In this document: positions 32,400 through 43,854 of the stretch, piece after piece
Layout of the letters: every line of letters begins with the position of its first letter
How positions within the stretch are numbered: the stretch's first letter is position 1
Notes under the pieces: generated by a model
Seen by the model: the letters and a program-made list of their open reading frames with translations, nothing else
What the model was told of the DNA's origin: nothing
Database searches by the model: none
Source: Molanna angustata
Taxonomy: Eukaryota; Arthropoda; Insecta; Trichoptera; Molannidae
DNA length: 64,000 nucleotides
Direction of reading: 5' to 3'
NCBI GenBank assembly: GCA_963576475.1
Contig: OY754967.1
Coordinates: 26,052,651-26,116,650, forward strand
Made by a program: the position numbers and the translations under genes

Positions 32400-34883
32400 T
32401 ATTTAATTTGTATACTGGAATTATATATATTCAACCCCTTCAGAATGAAAAAAAAGTAAAAATGAAGATTTTGACAATCGAAATAAGTAAAATATTATAA
32501 GTTGGTTAGTTTTTATTTGGTTTCCTTAATACGTGTCAAACTATCTTTTATTCCTGTATCGTATCCCCCGCAGCATTATTCGATGCGGCAGAATAAATCT
32601 GGGAAAACTTGCATTATTATCCATCCTGACTTTCTTAGTCGTTCCATGCCGAATGAAAACATCGCTTTTTGTAATAAACTTTTATTAGCATTTGTATGGC
32701 GCAAAGCGAAAACCAAAATACATGGTACCTTTTACATCACACGAATGCGTCCGTATCTAAATGTATTAATAAAATAAAAATATCGATTGAGTTTCCTGAT
32801 TCCGTTATTTATTAGACCCGCTCTGTTGTTCTCCGTGAGTTTAGATGTTTTTCCCGTTAGGGTAATTTCAGTCATCTTTATTGTCGTATAATAAAATGAT
32901 ATTTAGTTCTTATAAACACGGATATTTTTAACGAAATTTGAGGCAGAATTGATTTAAGTAGAACCTAGTCTCAAAAACGTACTTAAATGTTATACACAAA
33001 TACTATAATGCATTATTGACGAAGGTTACTATGGAGAACCAAGCGCTCATATTTGATTCTTTATTCTACAAATTGTGCTTTATTTGCGTCCATTCAAAAC
33101 ACATTCTTTTATTTTATTTGACTATTCATTTCTGTATCCAAGAACCTAGAACTTCATTTATGTGGACGAGATATTTAGCTTTAGGTATGTAACATATCCA
33201 ATCTAGTCAGTCTTTTACACTTGTTTAAAAATAAATTTAATATTTAAGGCCCTTCTTACCCAACACTTTTTTGTTTTCTAGAAAATAATACCTTACACTT
33301 TTTTATTACAAAATATAATCCTTCAAATTTTTTAAGTCAATTAATGTTTTTCGTTTGATTTTAGTAATTCAGGGAGCGTTTTTTGTTCATACAACTCAAT
33401 AATGAGATAAATTTAACCATACTTTAGGACTACTAAAATTTTAATATTTTTTTAGAGAACGGTCGTTCCTATAAAAAGTAAGAAAACCTCTTCGGTTGAT
33501 AAACGAAACGGTCGTACCTACTTAAAAATAGATTTCCGTAGACCGTAAAGCTAGTTTGATTTTTTATCTATTATACTTTATCTACCAACGCAGGTATACT
33601 TATATAATAACGGCTGTTTAATTCTCATCCCCATGTACATGAAGTACAGGCACACCTTTTGCCGGTAGAGGGATCATGATCAAAAACCTTGTTAAGTTGT
33701 ATGATGACGTATCAATAATACTTAGTTGTTGAGCTGGCCGCTAACATGTGATGTGTAATAATGGAGAATATCACCAGGGAAACCCTAGTCGTCCATCTTG
33801 TTTCCCTCTACAAATACAACCCAGCCTCGCCTCACAGAAGAAATACATCCTACAAAGCTGGAAATGGAATGTCCAGTAAGCCCTTTGTTCGGCAGAGGTG
33901 GCTCGTTATATATTTATTACCTCTTACAACACTTTTCTGATTCGCCATTTACACCGGGAAAGACAGACGTACAAGAAAGTTTTTTTTTTATTTTACTGTT
34001 TTTTTTTCAATATCTGTATTTTTTCTGTTCAAAATTTTTTAAAATGCCTTTTTATTTAACAACAATAAGTAGATTATTGCTTATCCAACTAGGAAATCCT
34101 GTTCTAGGGCTAGCATTTTACAATTTTTAAGGACAATATAAGCAATTATGAACCATGTGATTGTTCCCGTTCCTCAACATTCTGCACTCACAATCATTAC
34201 CTCAACAAACATATGGGCTCACACAAAATAGATCAACCAGGTCCTAATGTCCGCCATAATACCCGTCATAAATCCGATCTCTGACGCGATTTTTATTTCA
34301 GAACCATAGAAACTAGTTACAATAATTAGTGTATTTCATTTTTTACACACATTTATTTTACTTCACCTGTCTGTTCGTACTGGAATTTTTTTATTTGATT
34401 TTCAACTAACTTCCCGACCAGTAGGAGCTCAGAATTTTTCAAAATTTGTGATTCATTTGATATTTTGATGAAATTGAACAATTTTACGAACAATTTATTG
34501 TATTTTTTTAAATACCATTTATATCGTTTCATAATAGATTGTGTATGTTCTTTATTTTATTTGTTTGCTTTGACATTGTGTCTTTGACATTGACAGTATG
34601 AATGAAAACAGTCCATTGGTAGCGGTGATGAGAAGAAGAAGAATCTACGAGCTGGAATGAAATATTTTTTTTATTCTTCATTTCAACGCGGAGAAAACAC
34701 TGAAAAGGGTTTTTCAATTTTATTTTGATTTGCTTCTTGATTATAAAATTGAACAAATTCCTTTTGATTGAACTTGATCACTGAAAAAGTTTTATCAATT
34801 AATACACTAGAAAAATCACACTTAAAAAAAATTAAAACAAGTGATCAAGGATTTGTTTCAAAGACAAATTCACTAGGTATGTT
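32400..34883. other. Mostly unique DNA, no gene recognised
   Basis: A somewhat GC-richer stretch at about 33610-33970 has several open frames up to 110 codons (33798-34130) but no recognised domain. The frame runs into T-rich low-complexity sequence. No splice-consistent exon chain was found. Confidence 0.4.
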
Positions 34884-35518
34884 TGGGGTTATGTGCGTAT
34901 ATTTGGGCTCTCTAAAGTGCCAGAGTGGTCACTTGGTTAGAAGCGATTGCATACCAGTCGGAGCTGATATACACGCCTGTAATTGAGGTGGTAAGGTCGG
35001 TCAGTTGGACGTGTAGGTATTACCTGTTTGTCCGCCTTTGGCTACATACACCCAAACGATATCTCACCTGCCTGGTTCGAACCTGGAGGCCGTCTGTTCG
35101 GAGAGTCCCGACAGCTGAGCCACAGATTGATCGACCAAGCAACTGCGATACCGTATACAATAGATTATTAAATATTACTCAGGTAAAAATGGTTGACAGA
35201 TTGAAAGATGTAACAGGAAATTGAACTTACTCTTTTATTGATCTAGTTGTACAATTGGCTCTTATTGATATTACTAGGTACAGACAATCTTGAATTATTA
35301 TTAAATAATTATAAATGTAAATTTGGAACGCGGACTATTTGAACGACGACGAGCGGTCGGGCAGCGTGATGCCTAGCCTCGAGATCTGGATGAACGGGAA
35401 TGGTCTGGGAGCGCTGTGCTTCCCCCTAAATAGGTGTCGGGCTGTGCATACGGCGCAGGGCAAGATGGCGCCTGCCGAAGTAACTCAGCTACGCGGCGCA
35501 ACCGGTGATTGCGCCACA
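34884..35518 (-). repeat. 3' LTR, 635 bp
   Basis: It begins TGGGGTTATG and ends GCGCCACA on the plus strand, so it has TG...CA ends in both orientations. It matches 41780-42414 with about eight differences. The adjoining internal sequence on the coding strand reads AGCGGGGTC, a short purine tract before the LTR. Confidence 0.9.
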
Positions 35519-35825
35519 GACCCCGCTGGCAGTCTCTTAGACGAAACACGACCCCTCCTCGAAGTTCAAAGTCCTTACATTGCGTTCTGTGAAAGAAAAA
35601 TGAAAAAAAAAATTTTAAAGCATTTGATTTGTTTTGTTATTTGGTATAGGGTTTTCTTTTAACCGCTATGTACATGTTATGTAATAAATTTCTATATGAA
35701 AAGTAGTCTTTTCTAAAACACAGTAATGTAATTATTTAAATACAACTTAATCTATACATATATAAAGTTAATCATATTATAAGTATAAATTTGTTTAAGT
35801 ACATTTGTATGAAGTTACTTATCTT
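35519..35825 (-). other. LTR element 3' untranslated segment
   Basis: AT-rich sequence between the integrase stop and the 3' LTR. Nothing coding was seen, and there is no envelope-like frame. Confidence 0.6.
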
Positions 35826-36632
35826 TTAAAAATATCTGACGCTGGTGAATCGTTGTGGGAAGTAGACCTTTCTTCCTACTCTTGTTGTGGTGTGTGGTTG
35901 CTCTGATACTGGGCTGGATGAAGGAGTGTCGTCCTGTGTGTGCTGGCTGGACATCCTTATGTGTTCCTCAGTGGTATTCGGTTGATGCTCGGTGTTGTCT
36001 TCATAGTGTTCCATTCCTTCATTTATGTAAAAGTCTAAAGAGACTTTTTTTTCTTTTCCGTTGATTATGATAATGGCTGTTTTATCGTCTCTGTCTCGTA
36101 CCAGGTATGCTCCGTCGTAGGGCTTCTGAAGTGGGCGTTTTACGGCGTCATGTCTGAGAAAGACGTATTTACTGTTTCTAAGTTGCTTGTGTACAAAGGT
36201 CTGTCTGGTACAATGTCTGCTGATTGGTATGGGTCGCATTTTTGACATTATTTTTTGTAGTTTTTGTCCATATGTGTCTGGTTCTTCCGGTGTGGTTTCT
36301 TCGAAGAAATCCCCCGGGAGTCTTAACGAAGCTCCATATGTCATTTCTGCGGGTGTGTGATTTGAGCCTTCTTTGGTTACGGATCGTAGCCCCAGGAGTA
36401 TCAGCGGTAGTGATGACGTCCATGAGGTATTGTCGACTGCCATGATGGAGCTTTTTAATGTGCGATGCCACCTCTCTATCATTCCGTTGCATTGTGGGTG
36501 ATAGGCTGTGGTTCGATGGTGTGTGATCCCCATTTTTCTTGTTAGGCCGTTAAATAAGGCACTTTCAAACTGCCGGCCCTGGTCGGTGGTTATCGATGTT
36601 GGGACGCCGAATCTAGCTATCCAGTTGTACAT
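35826..36632 (-). pseudogene. Integrase core, second part, and C-terminal domain
   Basis: This open part follows the UAG at 36687-36689 in the same frame. It contains the second catalytic Asp in SITTDQGRQFES, the catalytic Glu in HPQCNGMIERWHRTLK, and a C-terminal GPY/F-like module around PYDGAYLVRDRDDK. The last 60 residues are Ser/Thr/His-rich and of low complexity. Integrase joins the DNA copy to the host chromosome. Confidence 0.88.
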
Positions 36633-36686
36633 TAAGGCGTCTGCAACTGTTTCGGCGGATATGTCTTTAAGCGGGATTGCTTCGGG

Positions 36687-37472
36687 CTATCTCGTATATC
36701 TGTCTATTATGGTGAGTAGGTATGTATATTCTTTTGAAGGCTGTAGCGGGCCTACTAAATCCAGGTGAATATTCTTGAATCTTCCGTCGGTATGCTGATA
36801 GTCTTTTAACGGTGTTATCGTATGCCTGTGAATTTTTGCTGCTTGACATTGTATGCAGGCGTCTACGATATTTTTTACGGACTTGTCGATATTTGGCCAT
36901 ACGTATGTATGCTTTATTATCTTGCTTGTTGCCTTTGCTCCGGTGTGGCTTATCGCGTGTATCGTTTTAATTATTTGGTCTCTCATGTCGGCCGGTACAT
37001 ATGGGCGTAATGCGTTATTAGTAACATCGCACCATAAGGTTTGTTTGGTGCCGGGTATTATTATTTTTTTTAATTGTAGTGACGATTTTTCTTGTAGGTA
37101 TTTTAATTCGTTGTCGTTACTTTGCTTTTCTGCCATTTTTTGGTAATTAATGCTGGGTGTTATTTCTATTTCTTCTATCCGTGATAGTGTGTCTGCGACT
37201 TTGTTGTCTTCACCCTTAATATGCCTCAAATCTGTCGTAAATTGGCTTATGTAATCCAACTGTCTTTCTTGTCGCGGAGAGTTGAGTTTATTTTTCGAAA
37301 ATGCGAATATTAATGGTTTGTGATCTGTTGTTATTGAGAATTGTCTTCCTTCTATTTGCGATCGAAAGTACTTTACTGCTTCGTATATAGCGGTAAGTTC
37401 CCTATCGTAGGTGCTATACTTAAGTTGCGCGTCGTTGAATTTTTTTGAAAAAAATGATATCGGTTGCCACAT
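36687..37472 (-). pseudogene. RNase H (most), integrase zinc finger and core start
   Basis: The 261-codon frame opens in RNase H with FFSKKFNDAQLKYSTYDREL and ITTDHKPLIF, continues through a VADTLSR segment that marks the RNase H end, then an HHCC zinc finger (HAISH...CIQCQAAK) and the first integrase Asp in HLDLVGPL (plus-strand about 36749-36765). It ends at an in-frame UAG (36687-36689). Its start overlaps the previous frame in an A-rich run of the coding strand, where the frame changes. Confidence 0.88.
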
Positions 37473-37738
37473 GTCTTTTTTTTCTGTTGTAGTGCTGCGC
37501 CCATGGCGTTGTTCGATGCGTCGACCATGATTGTTATTTCAGCGGGTGGGTTTACGTGCACAAGTAGTGCAGCTTGAGCTAAGTCTTTTTTACATTTCTC
37601 GAAGGCTTGTAGTAGCTCTTCTGTCCACACTATTTTTCTTTTGTCGTTCTTTGCGTAGCCTTTTAGTTGCTCAAATAATGGTTTTTGGGTGTCCGCTGCG
37701 TTTGGTAGGAATTTTCTATAGAAATTTAACATTCCCAT
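37373..37738 (-). pseudogene. Reverse transcriptase thumb and RNase H start
   Basis: The frame contains NFYRKFLPNAADTQKPLFE, the usual connection after the palm of Ty3/gypsy reverse transcriptases, then VWTEELLQAFEKCKKDL and the first RNase H Asp region IMVDASNNAMGAALQQ. The frame is lost near 37475-37487 in a homopolymer run. It is one frame away from both neighbours. Confidence 0.87.
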
Positions 37739-37791
37739 ATATCTTCTTAATCCTTTTGCTTCTTTAGGTGGTTCTATCTGTGTAATGGCTT

Positions 37792-38823
37792 TTACTTTTT
37801 CTGTGAGGGGTTAACTCCCATTTTTGTTAATTTTGTATCCGAGAAATTTACTTCTTCTACTCCTAGCTGGCATTTTTCTTGATTAATAATTAGGCCGTTC
37901 TCAGCGAGTCTCTTGAACAATGTGTTTAGGTGTTTTTCGTGGTCTTGAAGGTTGTTTGATGCGACCAGAATGTCATCTATATATGTAAATACAAATTCTA
38001 GGTCCCTTGTAATTGTGTGTAGGTATCGTTGGAAGCTCTGGGCGGCGTTTGATAATCCTGGTTGCATTCGCGTAAATTCGAATAATCCAAATGTGGTTAA
38101 AATCGCAGTTTTAGGTATATCTTTTTCTTCCATCTTTACTTGATTATAGGCTCTTGCGAGATCCACTTTGCTGAATATGGTTTTTCCATGTAATTTGTGC
38201 GAAAAGTCTTGCAGTTGTGGTATTGGGTATTTATCGGGCTTTGTTATGGAATTTAAACGCCTGTAGTCTCCGCACATTCTGTAACTTCCGTCGGTCTTCT
38301 TTACCATATGAAGTGGGCTAGACCAGTTGCTTTTCGACGGTCTGCATATGCCTTGTTCTATCATGTATGCGAATTCTTTTTTAGCTATTTCGAGTTGTAT
38401 TGGATTGAGTCTTCTTGCTTTTGTGGTTACTGGAAGACCTTTTGTTTGTATATGGTGAGTTACGTCATGTTTTGGCTCTATTTGTGTCATGTGTGCCCTT
38501 GTCAGGCACGGGTATTTTCGTATAATTGCTTGAAATTTTGATTTTGCTTGAACTGTTGCGATATTTGTGACGCTCGTTTTGTAGATACATCCTCTGCTGG
38601 TGATGCCCGTTGTTCTATCAATTAAACTTCTTCTTTTTAAGTCGACTAGAATATCGTAGTTCGTTAGGAAGTCTGCTCCGATGATTGGTTTGGTTACGTC
38701 GGCTATAACAAACTTCCATTTGTGGTTTCTGCGTAAACCGAGGTTCAAGTGCATTATTTTGTGGCCGTATGTAGGTATTGACGTTCCATTAGCTGCATAT
38801 ATTGGTGTGATGATGCTGTCCAT
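37792..38823 (-). pseudogene. Protease C-terminal part and reverse transcriptase
   Basis: A 343-codon frame. Residues about 1-70 hold the protease rear part, including IIGADFLTNYDILVDLK. Residues about 150-320 hold reverse transcriptase fingers and palm: WSSPLHMVKKTDGSYRMCGD, FSKVDLARAYNQVKM and the catalytic YIDD (plus-strand 37972-37983). The enzyme copies element RNA into DNA inside Gag particles. The frame ends prematurely near 37792, with a frame change at about 37805-37812. Confidence 0.92.
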
Positions 38824-38861
38824 AGATATTATCGATTTGTCATTTTTATAATACTTTGGTA

Positions 38862-38976
38862 TTATGCTACATAATTTCGGAGCCTGTGTCTACGAGATAT
38901 TGCACGCCACTGGCTATGTCTTGCATGAAGAGACGGTGCTTTATAAGCGACGGTGTTGTCTCGCACACCTGCCGCA
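38862..38976 (-). pseudogene. Aspartic protease active-site segment
   Basis: In the frame that follows gag by one base backward, the coding strand reads LFMQDIASGVQYLVDTGSE. DTG (plus-strand 38882-38890) is the active-site triad of retroelement proteases. A frame change near 38865-38870 separates it from the remainder of the protease. Confidence 0.8.
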
Positions 38977-38985
38977 TTATAAGTT
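38961..38985 (-). promoter_or_regulatory. Possible -1 frameshift site at gag/pol
   Basis: The coding strand has GGAAAAC followed at once by TTATAA, whose TAA ends the gag frame. The protease frame is -1 relative to gag, and the AAC A-site codon can re-pair after a one-base slip. The heptamer is not the strict XXXYYYZ form, and no downstream pseudoknot was checked. Confidence 0.4.
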
Positions 38986-39306
38986 TTCCGGCTGGTTGAA
39001 TGTGCACGGCTGTTGGCATCTATGTGCTTCTGTACCGAATTTTTGATGGTACCTACATACGTCTTGTTTTTTCTGTTTGTTTTCGTTATTATAATTTTGT
39101 TGAAATGTATTATATTTATTTTTGAAATTTTGATTTTTATTCGGATGCCGGTAATTATTGTTATTTCTGTAGTCAAAGCGGTTTCTATTGTATGATCGCG
39201 ATCTCGAACGATCCCTTTGTTGATTTCTAAAGCATGGGCGTGATTGTCTTTGTTGTAATTGCAATCCTTGTATTTTTTCTGTTAAATTCTGTATTTGATG
39301 TTGCAT
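38977..39306 (-). pseudogene. Gag C-terminal (nucleocapsid-like) region
   Basis: The 109-codon frame has a Gln-rich start, a basic RDRSRSRSYNRNRFDYR stretch, an Asn-rich tract, and a CRYHQKFGTEAHRCQQPC motif, the Cys/His arrangement seen at the end of Gag in many arthropod Ty3/gypsy elements. It would bind element RNA. It lies in a different frame from the upstream gag part. Confidence 0.78.
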
Positions 39307-39337
39307 TCCTAATAAAATGTTTATTGTATTTTGTTCG

Positions 39338-39829
39338 TTATTTGAGCAGGGGTTGCTTAATGTTGGAGTAGCCTTTACTGCAAGTACTTCTTTTGATGAG
39401 ACTGTTGTTGTTCAATGTTGGTCCGGCTAGATTCTTCATCTTTCGTAGCAGTTCTGATGGTGTTTGGTCACCCAATTGAATTCCGTGTAAAAGCTGCGTT
39501 AGTCGTTTTTCTTCTGATTCTTGGAGTCGATTTAATAATGTTGATTTTAAGTTCTTGTATTTCTCTATACTTGGTGGGTTTTGAATGACATCCGCAACGC
39601 ATGACATCGTCTCTGGGTCCAAGGCTGCCAGCACATGGTGGTACTTTGATTCATCCTTAGTTATGCGTGCGTTGGCAAATTGTGCTTCTATTGTGTAGAA
39701 CCATAAGTGTATTTTCTGTCTCCACACACTTGGTAGTTTAATGTTGGTTGAATATATTTCTGTTCTGTACTCTTGATGTCCGTCATCGTTATTGTCTTGT
39801 TCTCTGTTTGTTGCTTTGTCCATTGACAT
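39338..39829 (-). pseudogene. Gag N-terminal (capsid-like) region
   Basis: The 163-codon frame starts with Met at 39829 and contains LPSVWRQKIHLWFYTIEAQF and an LLNRLQESEEKRLTQLL segment, typical of the Gag core of Ty3/gypsy elements. The frame changes near 39385-39395, after which the reading continues toward the nucleocapsid part. Confidence 0.78.
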
Positions 39830-41779
39830 GTTTATTTAGGTATGTATTTTATGCAAAAATATTATAAATTTAAAAGTCTAAGTATTTTTAAAAAAAAAAA
39901 TCGAAAAATTATTTTGAAATATTTTTTTTTAAATTATTTGATAAGTTTTTAAATATTGGGATTTAATCAAAGTGTCTTTTTATTTAATTATACCTTTTTA
40001 TAAAATTTTTTATTTATTTGTATTTTCTTTTTATGAAAAAAATATTTTGTACATAAAACAATATTTTTTTTGTATTAGTTTTATTTATTTATGTTTATAT
40101 TTTATTACAATGTTATTTGTAGCTAGTTATTATTGCTTTCTATATTATGGTATGACCATTAGTTTATTTTATTTTCAAAATATTATTTATACAAAAATTA
40201 TTTTTAAAAATATGTTATAATGTTCGTTTGCGTACGTAGTTTATTTAAAATAATTTTAAATAATTGTAATTGCATATAATTTTTTATTCCCGTAATTATA
40301 TTTAGAAATAATATATATTTTATTTTAATGTTTAATTTATTTTATTATTTGCTTTGCGTTGTAAATTGTTCGATAAAGTGAGGTATAATATTATTTAATA
40401 TTTCAGTAATGTTTTAAATTGTTGCTGCGCGATGTTTTTGTGACGGTTAAGTATTCGACCGAGTTCATTAGCCTCTAAGGTGGTTGACCTTATTCTATTA
40501 TTTTCAAAGGTTTACACTTTCTATTTCCTTATCGCGGTTTTAACGGGGTTATCCGAGTTCATTCGGCGAGCCCTTTGTTTGGAGTTCGTTTACCTTTGTT
40601 TTTTATTACCGATTGACGCGGTGTAATTTTTTTTGAACATGAAATATATATTTGGTTTACTGAATTTTTACATAGAAATATGCGTTTTACGAATATATTA
40701 ATTATTTAGGTATATTTTTCTAATTTTTAGTTTTTATGATATTAATTTTTATTTTGGAATGTGATATTTATTTTTTATTGATAATTTTTTATTTTATTTT
40801 TTATCAATTATGCAAAAATTAAAATATTTAGGATGACTTTAGTAATATTATGATTTTTATACCTCTTTTTGGCGTTTTTGATTCTCTAGTTTTGCTTTTT
40901 ATTTTTATACCTTCGTCCTTTGCATGTATTTATTTGTATTCCTCTCTTTATTTCCTTGTAATTTTGGTTTCTTTAGGTAGCTTCTTTTTTAATTGTTTCG
41001 TCTGGGTTATTTTTCGTCTCGTTAGTCATGAAAAAAATATAAAATACATATTAAACAATTACATACATATTAAAAAACAATTGTAAATATGTTGTTAGGT
41101 GGAATTTGCGTATGAGCGTTTTTGAATTACTTTCGTAGATAATTTTTTAAAAATTAAGTTATGAAAGTACGTGATTTGTGCTCTACAGATTCTTTACATA
41201 GGAATTAAATTTCTAAATTATATATTCTCATTGAATAATTTTGCATACCTATATATTTATATGCCTTAACTTATTTCTAATTATATGAATGTTTTTTCTA
41301 TTGCGTCGATTTTTTATATTTAAATTACGCTTTTTAAAAACGCGAATGAACGGGGCTTGCGTAATTTGCGGGTTTAAGTTATATAAAGATTTTAAAAAAT
41401 TTTTAAAATAGTTACCCGTTCAGATTCGCTTCATCCAGACCTCGATGCTTAATACCTATTTCCCATTAAATCTTTTTATTTCTGTCGTGTTATACAAATG
41501 TTAAGCATTATATTATTGAACACATATAATCGTTCTGTTTAATATAGCTACTCATTTTACATTACAAAATACTTGGTTGTCGCGCAATGGTTACCAGTCA
41601 ATTACCACAATATAACATATATAAAATTATGAGCACAAAATAAAAGTACCTGAGTTTTTTAAAAGATTTCGGAATCTTACCAGTTTCTGAAGATATGTGT
41701 GTGTGTTCAGAGACACGTTCGGTGGTCACCAGTTTTGGACTGGTGGGTGTTCAGAGACACGATCGGGAGTCACCAGTTT
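39830..41779 (-). other. LTR element leader, unusually long (1.95 kb)
   Basis: The region between the 5' LTR and the gag start is strongly T-rich on the plus strand and has no convincing frame. A 48-bp imperfect direct repeat (TTCAGAGACACG...GTCACCAGTTTTGG) lies at about 41706-41780, ending at the LTR. The primer-binding site would be TGGTGACTCCCGATCG on the coding strand. Some of this region may be a later insertion, but no border was seen. Confidence 0.6.
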
Positions 41780-42414
41780 TGGGGTTATGTGCGTATATTT
41801 GGGCTCTCTAAAGTGCCAAAGTGGTCACTTGGTTAGAAGCGATTGCATACCAGTCGGAGCTGATATACACGCCTGTAATTGAGGTGGTAAGGTCGGTCAG
41901 TTGGACGTGTAGGTATTACCTGTTTGTCCGCCTTTGGCTACATACACCCAAACGATATCTCACCTGCCTGGTTCGAACCTGGAGGCCGTCTGTTCGGAGA
42001 GTCCCGACAGCTGAGCCACAGATTGATCGACCAAGCAACTGCGATACCGTATACAATAGATTATTAAATATTACTCAGGTAAAAATGGTTGACAGATTGA
42101 AAGATGTAACAGGAAATTGAACTTACTCTTTTATTGATCTAGTTGTACAATTGGCTCTTATTGATATTACTAGGTACAGACAATCTTGAATTATTATTTA
42201 ATAATTATAAATGTAAATTTGGAACGCGGACTATTTGAACGACGACGAGCGGTCGGGCAGCGTGATGCCTAACCTCGAGATCTGGATGAACGGAAATGGT
42301 CTGGGAGCACTGTGCTTCCCCTTAAATAGGTGTCGGGCTGTGCATACGACGCAGGGCAAGATGGCGCCTGCCGAAGTAACTCAGCTACGCGGCGCAACTG
42401 GTGATTGCGCCACA
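41780..42414 (-). repeat. 5' LTR, 635 bp
   Basis: It carries the element promoter and start site by family knowledge. No individual promoter box was identified. It differs from the other LTR mostly by single transitions near the ACGACG and CGGAAATGG segments. Confidence 0.9.
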
Positions 42415-42432
42415 TACGTAAAAAAGTTATGA

Positions 42433-42720
42433 TCAAAATGTACAAAATGACGATAATTGATACTTCTTTACAACATCAGCTCTTTTATATCCAGCATATA
42501 AGCCTCCTCTTAAGAGCTCCATAGCTCTCTGTCCTGGGCAGAATACATCCAGCATCCTGCAGCTACTCAATACTATCGTCGGACTACCTTGTTTGAGCTC
42601 TTCCAATGTAACAGAAATTTGAGGTGATGTTAATAATTCCACATTTACATTGACAATCAAATAATACGATTTGATAATATATTGTGAAATATATGAAACG
42701 CCATTGTCTTTCAGAAGCAA
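42433..42720 (-). CDS. Unrecognised 95-codon frame, possible exon relic
   Basis: The sequence is more evenly composed and less AT-rich than its surroundings. It includes VTLEELKQGSPTIVLSS and QRAMELLRGGLYAGYKRADV, which look protein-like rather than random. An upstream stretch (42741-42835, minus) can be read as YIGGGTVLFLVRS and then GQDLVVS, but is separated by only about 20 bases with stops, too short for an intron. I do not recognise the family. A decayed gene fragment or an unknown element next to the LTR are both possible. Confidence 0.25.
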   Translation of the reverse strand: MLLKDNGVSYISQYIIKSYYLIVNVNVELLTSPQISVTLEELKQGSPTIVLSSCRMLDVFCPGQRAMELLRGGLYAGYKRADVVKKYQLSSFCTF

Positions 42721-42835
42721 GACAAGGGATATCTGTCTACATAAGGGGCTTACCTGAAACTACTAGATCCTGTCCACCATACAATGAAGTAGAGCGAACC
42801 AGGAACAACACAGTTCCACCTCCAATATAACAAGC

Positions 42836-43634
42836 TCTTTCACTTTTATTCCATAATAAATGTTAAATAAATTGTCCAAGTTGGTGGCTTGGGAGCCCTA
42901 AGGGTTGAATTTACGTGCAGGTTAAGTATGCCGTTCGGGGAGCTTGGGTGCTTTGTTAATGAAACGGCCAAGGCATAATAGTCTTTATGGTACATCTGAT
43001 AAGTTTTGTTTGGAAAGAGTGGTTTGTTCTCTAATATTTACGACTTGTTGCTCTTTTTGAATTATCCGACTAATGACAAGGTCATTTTTGACAAATAATT
43101 GTTCGTAAGAAATAAAATATCGATGATCATATCGTCCCTCTCTTGACTAACAGTCGTATCTGCAAAATGCAAATTGTTCAGGAGAGCATTTTTAGTGTTT
43201 TGCGCTTGCATATTTTCATCTCTCCCAGCACACGGTGACACGGTGTAAATATATTTTAATATTTTATTTGTATTCTTATATATATTGGAATCGTTTTTGC
43301 ACATAGATCTATTAGTGAGATTTTATTTTTAGTAATTCGATAGTATGATGATGGAAATTACATATATGATGATGGTAATAATAGATATTAGAAGAGAGCG
43401 AATGACGAAATACACCATGGATTTAAAAAATAATACACCTAAGACGAAAAATAGCGATCATGTCTTCCTCTCAAAGATCTAGATAAATATTGTTTTTTTT
43501 TTAATTTAATCGTGGTTTAATTAATCAATTTTCCACGGCGAACAATCGTTAAAACCAAAATTCAAAATGTTTACATAGAAAATAGTATTTTTAATTTTTA
43601 TTTATTTATTTTATTTTTAAATCCTTTCAAAATT
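42836..43634. other. AT-rich DNA, no gene recognised
   Basis: No repeat match and no recognised coding sequence. Confidence 0.4.
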
Positions 43635-43854
43635 CCGACCGCAGTGGCACAGTAGGTAAGCCGTTCGGTTTCTGTGCGGGCGTCCTGGGTTCGATTCCCA
43701 GCAGAGGAGATAAATTATTTAAATTCATTTCTCACGGAAATGTTGCTTCTCTGGGCTGGAAACACTGGTGAGTTGGAAAAAATTGCCATACACCAATAAA
43801 ATCGCCACTTGTGCAGGGTGCAAGCAAGTGTTCATCATTATTATTATTATTTTA
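43635..43854 (+). mobile_element. tRNA-derived SINE, family C, full copy
   Basis: The head CCGACCGCAGTGGCACAGTA contains an A box and GGGTTCGATTCCCAG is a near-consensus B box. The body contains CACGGAAATGTTGCTTCTCT and GAAAAAATTGCCATAC, and the tail is (ATT)n. The tail sequence GCCACTTGTGCAGGGTGCAA is shared with 9882-9964, 50798-51007 and 58729-58936, and a related tail occurs in the repeat at 49381. Confidence 0.88.

Larger units (their letters stand above)
34884..42414 (-). mobile_element. Ty3/gypsy-type LTR retrotransposon, degenerate
   Basis: A 7.5-kb element on the minus strand with LTRs at both ends, a leader, a gag-like region and a pol region in the order protease, reverse transcriptase, RNase H, integrase, which defines the Ty3/gypsy layout. 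No envelope-like frame was found between integrase and the 3' LTR. The coding strand is A-rich, as is common for such elements. The protein region is interrupted by several frame changes and one in-frame stop, so this copy is not expected to be active. Flanking TATG (34878-34881) and TACG (42415-42418) could be a decayed target duplication, but the fit requires moving one LTR border by 2 bp. Confidence 0.92.

Noticed and set aside
33798..34130. 110-codon frame as a host exon
   Set aside because: The second half is low-complexity T-rich sequence, and no domain or splice pattern supports it.
34884..42414. Endogenous retrovirus with envelope
   Set aside because: No envelope-like frame lies between integrase and the 3' LTR.
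43640..43712. Functional tRNA gene
   Set aside because: It is the head of SINE family C with body and (ATT)n tail, and other copies exist.
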